Made by a program: the position numbers and the translations under genes. The notes below the pieces were generated by a model. That model saw nothing but the letters and a program-made list of their open reading frames with translations. It made no database searches and was not told the origin of the DNA. Below are positions 1 to 7,709 of a DNA stretch of 17,213 nt, one piece after another; position 1 is the first letter of the stretch; each line of letters begins with the position of its first letter. The stretch comes from a candidate division WWE3 bacterium UBA1397 (lineage in GTDB: Bacteria > Patescibacteriota > WWE3 > UBA101185 > UBA10185). Location of the stretch: NCBI GenBank assembly GCA_002305205.1, contig DBQJ01000012.1:8156-25368 (forward strand), given 5' to 3'.

Positions 1-16
1 AAGTTTTTCTCCATAG

Positions 17-1456
<1,440 letters not shown>

Positions 1457-1494
1457 AGAAATGATTTTTTTAGTTCTAAGTAAAATTTAGAGTT

Positions 1495-1529
1495 AACGTG
1501 AACAAATGCGTTTTCGCTCTGCTCACGTT
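1495..1529 (-). other. Hairpin in 16S leader
   Basis: AACGTGA (1495-1501) is the reverse complement of TCACGTT (1523-1529), and inside it GCG TTTT CGC (1508-1517) forms a small second stem. On the minus strand the inner loop reads GCG-AAAA-CGC. An alternative pairing exists, because AATGCG further upstream in the transcript (complement of about 1541-1546) could instead pair with CGCATT (complement of 1505-1510). It may be an rRNA-processing or leader structure; the function is inferred. Confidence 0.4.
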
Positions 1530-1565
1530 CATTTATTGTCGCATTCTTCTTACCTTACAAATCTT

Positions 1566-1626
1566 GAATAGATATGATACCTATAGTTAAAATAACTCAG
1601 TATCATAAATTATTCATAATCTATTC
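1566..1626. repeat. Long imperfect inverted repeat upstream of 16S
   Basis: Three nested arms pair: GAATAGAT (1566-1573) with ATCTATTC (1619-1626), TATGATAC (1573-1580) with GTATCATA (1600-1607), and AGTTA (1585-1589) with TAACT (1593-1597) around an AAA loop. The first two arms share base 1573, and an 11-nt bulge lies at 1608-1618. No T-run follows on either strand, so it is not a classic terminator. It could be a structured rRNA leader element or a protein-binding palindrome. Confidence 0.5.
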
Positions 1627-1641
1627 TATTATCAACGTGCG

Positions 1642-1663
1642 GGATTGGTCTAAAACCATATCC
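1642..1663 (-). other. Bulged hairpin in 16S leader
   Basis: GGATTGGT (1642-1649) pairs with ACCA (1655-1658) and ATCC (1660-1663), leaving one bulged T at 1659 and a five-base loop. The eight-pair stem sits between the promoter candidate and the larger inverted repeat. It is not followed by a T-tract. Its role is unknown. Confidence 0.4.
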
Positions 1664-1691
1664 AGGTTAGTAAATATAAACTAGTGTCGTA

Positions 1692-1720
1692 TAAATATCA
1701 ATAAGTAGAATTAAAGTCAA
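1692..1720 (-). promoter_or_regulatory. Candidate rRNA promoter
   Basis: On the minus strand TTGACT (1720-1715) is followed after 17 bases by TATTTA (1697-1692). The -35 matches consensus at five of six bases; the -10 is weaker. The position, just past the upstream gene's terminator candidate and ahead of the 16S leader, fits an rRNA promoter. A second, weaker candidate begins with TTGATA at 1635-1630. Assigned by sequence only. Confidence 0.35.
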
Positions 1721-1725
1721 TACAT

Positions 1726-1748
1726 AAAATGCCCGTAAGAGTACGGGT
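1726..1748 (-). terminator. Candidate rho-independent terminator after the polyamine synthase gene
   Basis: CCCGTA (1732-1737) and TACGGG (1742-1747) form a six-pair stem with an AGAG loop, extended by a wobble pair 1731/1748. On the minus strand the stem is followed by CATTTTATG, a short T-rich tail. It lies 8 bp past the stop codon of the bpsA-speD gene and would separate that gene from the rRNA unit. Confidence 0.55.
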
Positions 1749-1755
1749 GGCGTAT

Positions 1756-3063
1756 TTACTCAATCTGTCTAACTTCTAAATTCCTTGATTTGAGTAGAGA
1801 TAATAGTGTATCTCCTAATGCTTCTTTATTGTATATGGGGGAACAGGTCACTAAATCAATATGAACAGCTTCGTATTCAGGCCAGGTATGCACTAAAAGA
1901 TTTGAATTAGATAGTATAAAGGTAAGGGACATCCCCTCGCCTTTAAATTTAGTTTCCTTTCTGTCTACAACCTTAAACTTGTGTATTCTGCATAATTCCC
2001 CCATAGCTTTAAACATAGAGGATCTTGAAGTAATTATGCCCTTTGGGACTCCGTAGACTTTACAGACTAAATGCTCTACAAATGGAAACTTTTCCTCTTT
2101 TTGGTTCTCATAGGTATATATTGATTTTGAGAGGTTTTTCTCATCCACTGCACGGGTTTGTGGTGTAGTTTTTAATATATATAGAGAAGAACAACTGCCT
2201 ATGGATTCTGCACCATTATAAGTAGTAAATTTGTTTATCTTATCCTCGATTACTAGATTGAATCTACTGAATATTTCCTGTACTTTCAATATCTTCTCCG
2301 GTGTTTTAAAGCTGCTGCCATAGTATAAATATATGTATTTATCTTTACCCCCCAGCAATTGAATGGCTCTATTCAGGAATAAAGTGATACCACCTTTTGT
2401 ATAAGGGGGGTCTGTTATCACTGCATCATAAGGACCGCTATTTTGATTATTTATACTGTCTCTTAGATCTATTTGCCTTATTTGTATATTATTTATACTC
2501 TTTTCTTTAATATATTCCTCTATGACGGAGATTATATCCTTATCTATCTCAAAAACAGTTATGTCAGAGGAAGCTTTCATAACAGAACAGGCTATAGAAA
2601 CCAGATCGTCATCACCCAGAAAAGCTATTCTGTGGTTGTCCAACAGCCCTTTCCTTTTTAAAACCCAGGCTTTTTGAACAGATGTCTTGGGTGCTGCATA
2701 AAACTGATCCAGTTCTCTCTTCGATCTTCCTCTCTTTCTCTCAATGATTTCTTTAAATATGCCCTCATATTCATTCAAATCCTCATCCGGTTTAAATAGT
2801 CTCCATGGGTAGTCATTGGGATCTATCTTAGTGATTATTTCCCTGCTTTTGTCTGAAAATACGATCTTTTCTCTATTCTCGCTGGATAGAAGGTGTTTAA
2901 TTGAGTTTAAAAAAGCCAACAAAGATTCTTCGGGAATCCCTGTTATATGAATTAATTCCTTTAAATTACATCTATTATTAAGGATAATATAAAGCAAACC
3001 CTCTATTTCAGGATAACTAAGACCAATATTTCTGTTTTTTATATGAGCAAATAATGTATTCAT
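1756..3063 (-). CDS. Branched-chain polyamine synthase (BpsA-like) fused to S-adenosylmethionine decarboxylase (SpeD-like) domain
   Basis: This 435-residue protein appears bifunctional. Residues about 10-70 look like the helix-turn-helix domain that precedes BpsA catalytic domains. Residues about 75-300 form the aminopropyltransferase, with the GDDD motif at 150-153 and DPPYT at 218-222, the hallmark of N4-bis(aminopropyl)spermidine synthase. Residues about 328-435 match bacterial SpeD: S387, H392 and C407 have exactly the spacing of pyruvoyl Ser63, His68 and Cys83 in the Thermotoga enzyme, within the conserved HTWPE segment. The usual ESH around the cleavage serine is NSN here. Inferred role: AdoMet decarboxylation to the aminopropyl donor, then successive aminopropyl transfer to spermidine, in the cytoplasm. 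Self-cleavage before S387 would leave BpsA on the beta chain. A TATAAT lies at 3086-3081; no Shine-Dalgarno is seen. The exact substrate and the activity of the SpeD part are uncertain. Confidence 0.85.
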   Translation of the reverse strand: MNTLFAHIKNRNIGLSYPEIEGLLYIILNNRCNLKELIHITGIPEESLLAFLNSIKHLLSSENREKIVFSDKSREIITKIDPNDYPWRLFKPDEDLNEYEGIFKEIIERKRGRSKRELDQFYAAPKTSVQKAWVLKRKGLLDNHRIAFLGDDDLVSIACSVMKASSDITVFEIDKDIISVIEEYIKEKSINNIQIRQIDLRDSINNQNSGPYDAVITDPPYTKGGITLFLNRAIQLLGGKDKYIYLYYGSSFKTPEKILKVQEIFSRFNLVIEDKINKFTTYNGAESIGSCSSLYILKTTPQTRAVDEKNLSKSIYTYENQKEEKFPFVEHLVCKVYGVPKGIITSRSSMFKAMGELCRIHKFKVVDRKETKFKGEGMSLTFILSNSNLLVHTWPEYEAVHIDLVTCSPIYNKEALGDTLLSLLKSRNLEVRQIE

Positions 3064-3080
3064 ATGTCTGTAATATGTTA

Positions 3081-3086
3081 ATTATA
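3081..3086 (-). promoter_or_regulatory. Candidate -10 element of the bpsA-speD gene
   Basis: A perfect TATAAT lies on the minus strand 17 nt before the ATG, predicting a very short leader of about 10 nt. No good -35 is found 17 bases upstream. A weaker TATTAC (3075-3070) six bases before the ATG would instead give a leaderless transcript. Confidence 0.4.
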
Positions 3087-3128
3087 CAATAATAATTGCC
3101 CCATCTTCTCTAAATAGAGCTTGTAGTA

Positions 3129-3158
3129 TTGTGTCCAACCGGATAAATAACATATTAT
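3129..3158 (+). promoter_or_regulatory. Candidate promoter of the M23 peptidase gene, leaderless geometry
   Basis: TTGTGT (3129-3134) is followed after 18 bases by TATTAT (3153-3158), which ends 7 nt before the ATG at 3166. Transcription would start at or within a base or two of the start codon. The -10 lies inside a small inverted repeat, GGATAA (3141-3146) with TTATCC (3155-3160), which could be an operator. Confidence 0.45.
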
Positions 3159-3165
3159 CCCAAGC

Positions 3166-5538
3166 ATGAGATCTGCCGGCCAGAGAATATCTAAAAATAT
3201 ACTCTTTCTTTTGTGTATTTGCATGATTCAACAAACATCTCTGGCCGGTTGGGAGAAAATGGAATTCCCTACTATATATATTAATAGTATAGAATCCACA
3301 CCTTGGGGGTTAATAGCAGGTGAATACGATACAAGAATATGGATGAATCCTCCTCCATACAACGGAATATATCTATCAAAAGATTTAGGGAAAACATGGC
3401 TTCCTATCGGGTTACAAAGTAGGGGTATTATAGATATGAAATACTACTCAGGGAATATATATGCCACGACATACTATGTTTCAGATAACAAGGTAGGTTT
3501 GTACTATTCAAAAGATACAGGGAAAACATGGGAACAGATAGGTCCTATGATCAGCCCTACCAAAGTTAACCGTGATTCACAAACAGTATACCTGGGATCC
3601 GAACATCATGGTCTGTGGGTTTCTCTTGACGGCGGCAATAATTGGGAACAGAAAATCGGAAACGGTACTACCGGACCCTTTATTAAGGCTATAGAAAGTT
3701 CAGAAGATATAACTTTTGTCTCAACCATAGATAAAACATATTTCAGTATTGATAAAGGAGTATCGTGGAATGAAATACCCTTTCTAAACGGAAAAGGTAT
3801 AGAACATTTCTATATTACAGATAAAAAAGTAGTATTTGCCGGATCATCGGGTGTGTACGGATTATATAAATCATATGATTTAGGTAATACCTGGGAAAAA
3901 ATCACTTCCTTTGGCAATTATGCAGTGGGAGATATTATCTACTCAGATAATGTGCTCTATGCAGGCAGGATAAATCCTCTAATGCAAACACAGTACAGTG
4001 TTGTAAAAAGCACTGATCTGGGAAATTCATGGCTGGAAACAGATCTAAATATTCCATCATATAAAAGAGTATTAGATTTGAGTATGATTTTTTTCAAACC
4101 TAAATATCTCTTCGCCTTATCACTAAACAATGGGATATATAGATATGAAGTAAGTACAAGTAATCAGGAAAGCTTCCCTTTTCTCAATATACCCTGGAAG
4201 GAAGGCAGAGATATTGAGCTAATTGACAATATTACTTCATTCTTTGATCATAGATACCCCCTTCTAGGGTATACATACTGGAAAGAACCCGTGGAATCAA
4301 AAGACCTTACATTAAATTTTATGAATGAGGAAGAAAAAATTCCTACTCTATACTATTCATCACACAATGGAATTGACTACGCGCTCTCATATGGAAAAGA
4401 AATAACAGCGCCTGCCGGGGGTCTGGCTTCATATTATTACTGCTCCAGTTGCGGTAATTCTATAAGAATAGACCATATGAATGGTTTTGAGACTATATAT
4501 ATGCATCTTCAGAAATCCGGTTTAATATCGGAAGCAGATCCAGTACAGGTAGAAGAGGATCAGGTTATAGGAAAAGTTGGTATGACCGGAAACACCAATG
4601 GACCTCATCTTCATTTCCAGGTATTGAAAGACAAAGATTATCCTGATGGGCTTGTTGATCCTTACGGATGGAAACCCCCATCAAATGAAACTGATCCCTG
4701 GAGTATTTACTCCTGGACAGATATTCTTGGAGGACACATAGGAAACACAAGTGTTGATTTATGGAAAAATACAACACAAGAAAAGTTCGAAATAATCCAT
4801 GAGAATAAAACAGTAATTCTTGATAATAAGACGTTAAAATGGGAAGGTTCCTTAATAAATCCCATATTAATAAGTATGAGATCATATGTTAGACCTCATA
4901 TACCGGAAAGTCAGATTAATTTAAGTTATATCAATGAAACCTCTCTCCTCCTTAATGCCTTTGACTTTCTCGGAAATAAAATAATTACACCTGAGAAATA
5001 TCCTGAATTAATTATTTCATTTACGAGAGAATCAATAAAAAATATTATTCCTCAAACAATTCAATTTTATTTTTGGAATGAAACGACAAGTTTATGGAAT
5101 CCGCTACCCACTATACTGGATTTGGTATCTTTAAATGCTAAAACTAACTTGGAACATTTTAGTAAATTCATTTTGATGGGTGAGAAAATAGACACATTTA
5201 TTCCAAATACATCAATAGATATCAGCGGTGTTCAATCAAACGGCTGGTATCAGGATTATCCTGAGATAACATTATCCACAGAAAATAACGGGGCGGAGAA
5301 CAATCTACCTGTTACTATTTTCTACACAACGTCCTGTGAAACCGGTTGGGAAGAATACACAGTACCTATCCTTATGGAAAAAGACGGGATAATTGAGATA
5401 CAGTACCGTTCAATGAAGGAGAACGGAAATATTGAACCTACTAATAAAATAGTATTAAAAATAAATACAAAGAATAAAAATACAAAGAAATTGTCTATAA
5501 AAAATAGTATCTTTCATATATCCGAATCTATTGAATAA
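3166..5538 (+). CDS. Secreted M23 (LytM-type) metallopeptidase with Asp-box beta-propeller and C-terminal beta modules
   Basis: This 790-residue protein starts with a signal peptide: basic residues, a hydrophobic stretch at about 12-26, and likely cleavage after SLA near 28. Residues about 30-345 hold six Asp-box repeats (S-x-D-x-G-x-T/S-W, for example SKDLGKTW and SKDTGKTW), typical of sialidase/sortilin-type beta-propellers. Residues about 375-510 form an M23 peptidase with zinc ligands H400 and D404 (HNGID) and H483 (GPHLH, 480-483); H447 and H481 are the likely catalytic histidines. Such enzymes cut peptidoglycan cross-bridges. Residues about 560-675 and 680-772 look like extracellular beta-sandwich modules; the last resembles OmpL47/Ig-like repeats (NGWY, YRS, GN.E pattern). 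No lipobox or C-terminal anchor is visible. The target could be its own wall or a partner cell's; the propeller may bind glycan or protein. Confidence 0.85.
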   Translation: MRSAGQRISKNILFLLCICMIQQTSLAGWEKMEFPTIYINSIESTPWGLIAGEYDTRIWMNPPPYNGIYLSKDLGKTWLPIGLQSRGIIDMKYYSGNIYATTYYVSDNKVGLYYSKDTGKTWEQIGPMISPTKVNRDSQTVYLGSEHHGLWVSLDGGNNWEQKIGNGTTGPFIKAIESSEDITFVSTIDKTYFSIDKGVSWNEIPFLNGKGIEHFYITDKKVVFAGSSGVYGLYKSYDLGNTWEKITSFGNYAVGDIIYSDNVLYAGRINPLMQTQYSVVKSTDLGNSWLETDLNIPSYKRVLDLSMIFFKPKYLFALSLNNGIYRYEVSTSNQESFPFLNIPWKEGRDIELIDNITSFFDHRYPLLGYTYWKEPVESKDLTLNFMNEEEKIPTLYYSSHNGIDYALSYGKEITAPAGGLASYYYCSSCGNSIRIDHMNGFETIYMHLQKSGLISEADPVQVEEDQVIGKVGMTGNTNGPHLHFQVLKDKDYPDGLVDPYGWKPPSNETDPWSIYSWTDILGGHIGNTSVDLWKNTTQEKFEIIHENKTVILDNKTLKWEGSLINPILISMRSYVRPHIPESQINLSYINETSLLLNAFDFLGNKIITPEKYPELIISFTRESIKNIIPQTIQFYFWNETTSLWNPLPTILDLVSLNAKTNLEHFSKFILMGEKIDTFIPNTSIDISGVQSNGWYQDYPEITLSTENNGAENNLPVTIFYTTSCETGWEEYTVPILMEKDGIIEIQYRSMKENGNIEPTNKIVLKINTKNKNTKKLSIKNSIFHISESIE

Positions 5539-6619
5539 CAGATCCCCCCAATACAATATCTCCGTTATAGAAAACACAACTTTGACCGGGAGCAACTCCA
5601 AACGCCTTCTTTTGAAGAATGACTTCGTACATACCCTTATCAGTATCAATTCTACAAACCAATGCTTTATACATTTTACCCAAATGCCTTATCCTTATCT
5701 CACACTCAAATTTTTCATCAGAAAAAGATTTATCATTTCTGATCCATTCAACATTTCCGACAATAAATCTATCCTTAAATGTATCTTTCTCCTCCCCTAC
5801 GATTAACTCGTTTCTTTCTATATTCTTATCAACTACATATAAAGGAACGGGGGAATATTTATTTATTTTAAAACCATGCCTCTGCCCAATTGTAAAGAAA
5901 GAAACACCATCATGCTCTCCAATAACATTTCCCTTCAAATCAAGAACCGTGCCTCTCTTATGTTTTATCTTCTTTTCTAGAAATTCTCTTATATTTACCT
6001 CCCCGATAAAACATATGCCCATACTTTCGGGTCTTTCTGCAGAAGGAAGTTTTTCCCTTTTAGCTATTTCTCTAACCTGTGATTTTTTTAATTCTCCTAT
6101 CGGAAACATTATCTTGTGTAAATCTTTTTGTTTTAAAAGATAGAGAAAATAGGATTGATCCTTGGACTTATCCATACCCTTTAACAAATCCAGCTTGCCT
6201 TCATCATTTTTGTTTATACAGGCATAGTGTCCCGTGGCTATATACCTAAACCCATTCTTTTCCGCCCAATCAAAAAACATACCAAATTTTATTTCTCTAT
6301 TACAAATAACGTCCGGATTCGGAGTTCTTCCTCTTTCATATTCATCGTAAAAATATTTAATTACCCTTCTTTTATACTCATTCACAAAATCCAGGGTATC
6401 AAATTTTATTCCCAGCTTTACCGATGTTTGGAGTGCATATGCTTTGTCTTCATCGGAAGCACATCCATCTTCTTTCCTATCCCAGCATTTAATATATACG
6501 CCGGTAACATCGTACCCCTGCTCTTTTAAAAGATAAGCAGCTACAGATGAATCAACACCCCCGCTAAGCCCCACAGCTACTTTAATTCTTGATCTATCTT
6601 CTATAATATTTTTTTCCAT
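5528..6619 (-). CDS. mnmA: tRNA-specific 2-thiouridylase MnmA
   Basis: At 363 residues this is the usual family length. MnmA uses ATP and sulfur relayed from a cysteine desulfurase to convert wobble U34 to 2-thiouridine in tRNAs for Lys, Glu and Gln. The ATP-binding PP-loop SGGVDSS is at residues 19-25, the catalytic cysteine pair is C106 (PDVICN) and C203 (MGICF), and KDQSYFL at 153-159 and GQRHGF are family signatures. It is the last gene of a minus-strand operon, 12 nt after the HEPN gene. Its stop codon (5528-5530) lies inside the convergent M23 gene, giving an 11-bp tail-to-tail overlap with no room for a normal terminator. A TATAAT (6636-6631) 11 nt before the ATG could be an internal promoter. 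Confidence 0.95.
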   Translation of the reverse strand: MEKNIIEDRSRIKVAVGLSGGVDSSVAAYLLKEQGYDVTGVYIKCWDRKEDGCASDEDKAYALQTSVKLGIKFDTLDFVNEYKRRVIKYFYDEYERGRTPNPDVICNREIKFGMFFDWAEKNGFRYIATGHYACINKNDEGKLDLLKGMDKSKDQSYFLYLLKQKDLHKIMFPIGELKKSQVREIAKREKLPSAERPESMGICFIGEVNIREFLEKKIKHKRGTVLDLKGNVIGEHDGVSFFTIGQRHGFKINKYSPVPLYVVDKNIERNELIVGEEKDTFKDRFIVGNVEWIRNDKSFSDEKFECEIRIRHLGKMYKALVCRIDTDKGMYEVILQKKAFGVAPGQSCVFYNGDIVLGGSVIQ

Positions 6620-6631
6620 ACCTTTGAGGGA

Positions 6632-7117
6632 TTATAACCTACAATTCATCACAGCAGAATTCATAGCATCAATGATTTCATTTACTATATCTAATGCTTC
6701 CTGATAGTTTAGTTTTCTAAAATTATGGGGAAAATAATGAAATACTAAATTTCTTCCTCTTTTCCAAACAGACCAAAGCTTTTTGGGAATTTCTTTCCCC
6801 TCTTTTGATTTACCACATAGTTTATTAAATATATTCCCTCTTTCTTTAACAAAGTTTGGATTTAATATCCTCCCTATTCTTATATCATCGCTATAATAAT
6901 CCTCTTCGGCTATTAATCCCGTATCCAACAAAAATTTCTTTAAAAAACCCTCATAGGCTTTAGAAAACGGAAATACTAAAAATGAATAGTCATTCAATGT
7001 TTCCTTGCCATGATATTTATTTATGAAAGATAAAATAATCTCCCCATCTTCTAATAAATCTTTTATCTCCGGGGATAAATATTTCCAAAGAGTTGTCTGA
7101 GGATTAATTATTTGCAT
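6632..7117 (-). CDS. HEPN-domain protein, RnlA-like putative ribonuclease
   Basis: This 161-residue, soluble, mostly helical protein carries the HEPN signature R-x4-6-H as RNLVFH (R122, H127) near the C-terminus, with an acidic partner E56 in the motif AYEGFLKK. The pattern resembles the C-terminal HEPN domain of RnlA (RNase LS), the toxin of the RnlA-RnlB pair, without RnlA's N-terminal domains. The family cleaves RNA as a dimer. No obvious antitoxin is adjacent: the upstream gene encodes a membrane-anchored protein and the downstream gene is mnmA. The start is an ATG 11 nt past the previous stop codon. It could instead be a non-toxic HEPN protein in RNA processing or defence; the fold call is moderately secure, the function is not. 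Confidence 0.6.
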   Translation of the reverse strand: MQIINPQTTLWKYLSPEIKDLLEDGEIILSFINKYHGKETLNDYSFLVFPFSKAYEGFLKKFLLDTGLIAEEDYYSDDIRIGRILNPNFVKERGNIFNKLCGKSKEGKEIPKKLWSVWKRGRNLVFHYFPHNFRKLNYQEALDIVNEIIDAMNSAVMNCRL

Positions 7118-7128
7118 ATATACTTTAT

Positions 7129-7635
7129 TTAATCAGAAAATTCAGGACCTATATAATAACCATTTCTGACTTCTTCCAGGGGAATAAGAACAACCTTACT
7201 AGTCAATGTCTGCTCCTCAATAGCAGATAATTGAGCTCCGGTAATATCCCCCATTTTAATGGGATTATAAAATACTTCCTGATTGCCCCAACCTCCCTTT
7301 ACATATATTTTTAAATAAGAATAATTATCCCATTCAGAATTATCCTTGAAATGTATCCTAAAATCTGTCGTTTTTCCCCCGCTTATTGTCTCCAATCTTT
7401 TCCCTGATTCTAAATACTCCAGACAATTATCCTTATCTTCGCATAAAAATGAATTTAAATCCCATCTTCCCGACGTAGAATCAATAGTTATATAAAAACC
7501 ATTGTCACCTGCTCCGGATTGAATTCCCTTTATATTATTTTTCATCTTGCTGTAATTAAAATACCAATATACCAACGGTATTAATAAAAATGTTGTAACT
7601 ATAAGCAGTACAGGCAATATGGAACCCTTTCTCAT
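7129..7635 (-). CDS. Membrane-anchored protein of unknown function
   Basis: I do not recognise this 168-residue protein. After a short basic N-terminus (MRKG) residues about 5-26 form one hydrophobic helix, followed by a hydrophilic domain of about 140 residues, probably outside the cell and rich in predicted beta strands. Two cysteines (ELNS-like segment FLCEDKDNC, about residues 64-71) could form a disulfide. The N-terminus faintly resembles a type IV pilin-like leader, but Glu5 and a standard G-F junction are missing. It is the first gene of the minus-strand operon with the HEPN gene and mnmA. A perfect TTGACA -35 lies at 7670-7665, with only a poor -10 behind it. Confidence 0.7.
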   Translation of the reverse strand: MRKGSILPVLLIVTTFLLIPLVYWYFNYSKMKNNIKGIQSGAGDNGFYITIDSTSGRWDLNSFLCEDKDNCLEYLESGKRLETISGGKTTDFRIHFKDNSEWDNYSYLKIYVKGGWGNQEVFYNPIKMGDITGAQLSAIEEQTLTSKVVLIPLEEVRNGYYIGPEFSD

Positions 7636-7664
7636 AAAGTAATGAACTCATGAAATTTTTTCAG

Positions 7665-7670
7665 TGTCAA
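7665..7670 (-). promoter_or_regulatory. Candidate -35 element for the operon ending in mnmA
   Basis: A perfect TTGACA lies on the minus strand 29 nt before the ATG at 7635. At 17-20 bases downstream only weak -10 matches appear (GTTCAT, TTCATT, CATTAC). It sits back to back with the glycosyltransferase promoter in the 74-bp divergent spacer. Confidence 0.35.
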
Positions 7671-7674
7671 TAGT

Positions 7675-7703
7675 TTTGGTAGATTAAAACCTACCTGTAT
7701 AAT
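7675..7703 (+). promoter_or_regulatory. Promoter of the glycosyltransferase operon, leaderless geometry
   Basis: A perfect TATAAT (7698-7703) ends six bases before the ATG at 7710, with a weak TTTGGT -35 (7675-7680) 17 bases upstream. The start of transcription should fall on or next to the A of the ATG, so the mRNA would be leaderless. No Shine-Dalgarno is present. Confidence 0.55.
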
Positions 7704-7709
7704 GGCGCT

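Larger units (their letters stand above)
1457..1755 (-). other. 16S leader / intergenic region without a gene
   Basis: This 299-bp stretch lies between the polyamine synthase stop codon and the 16S 5' end. I find no tRNA and no credible coding sequence. It holds a hairpin terminator candidate (1731-1748), a weak promoter candidate (1692-1720), a bulged hairpin (1642-1663), a long imperfect inverted repeat (1566-1626), and a hairpin near the 16S start (1495-1529). Both flanking genes run on the minus strand, so this should contain the rRNA promoter and transcribed leader. No clear boxA sequence was seen. Confidence 0.7.

Noticed and set aside
1457..1755. Possible tRNA gene in the spacer
   Set aside because: Hairpins exist, but no cloverleaf, T-loop GTTCRA block or acceptor stem could be assembled.
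3250..4200. Sialidase activity suggested by the Asp boxes
   Set aside because: The RIP motif and sialidase catalytic residues are not seen; Asp boxes alone mark a propeller fold.
5619..6143. Long plus-strand open frame antisense to mnmA
   Set aside because: mnmA on the other strand has full family motifs; the antisense translation is low-complexity and Ser/Phe/Ile-rich.
7129..7635. Type IV pilin-like protein
   Set aside because: The N-terminus lacks the G-F cleavage junction and Glu5 expected for prepilins.
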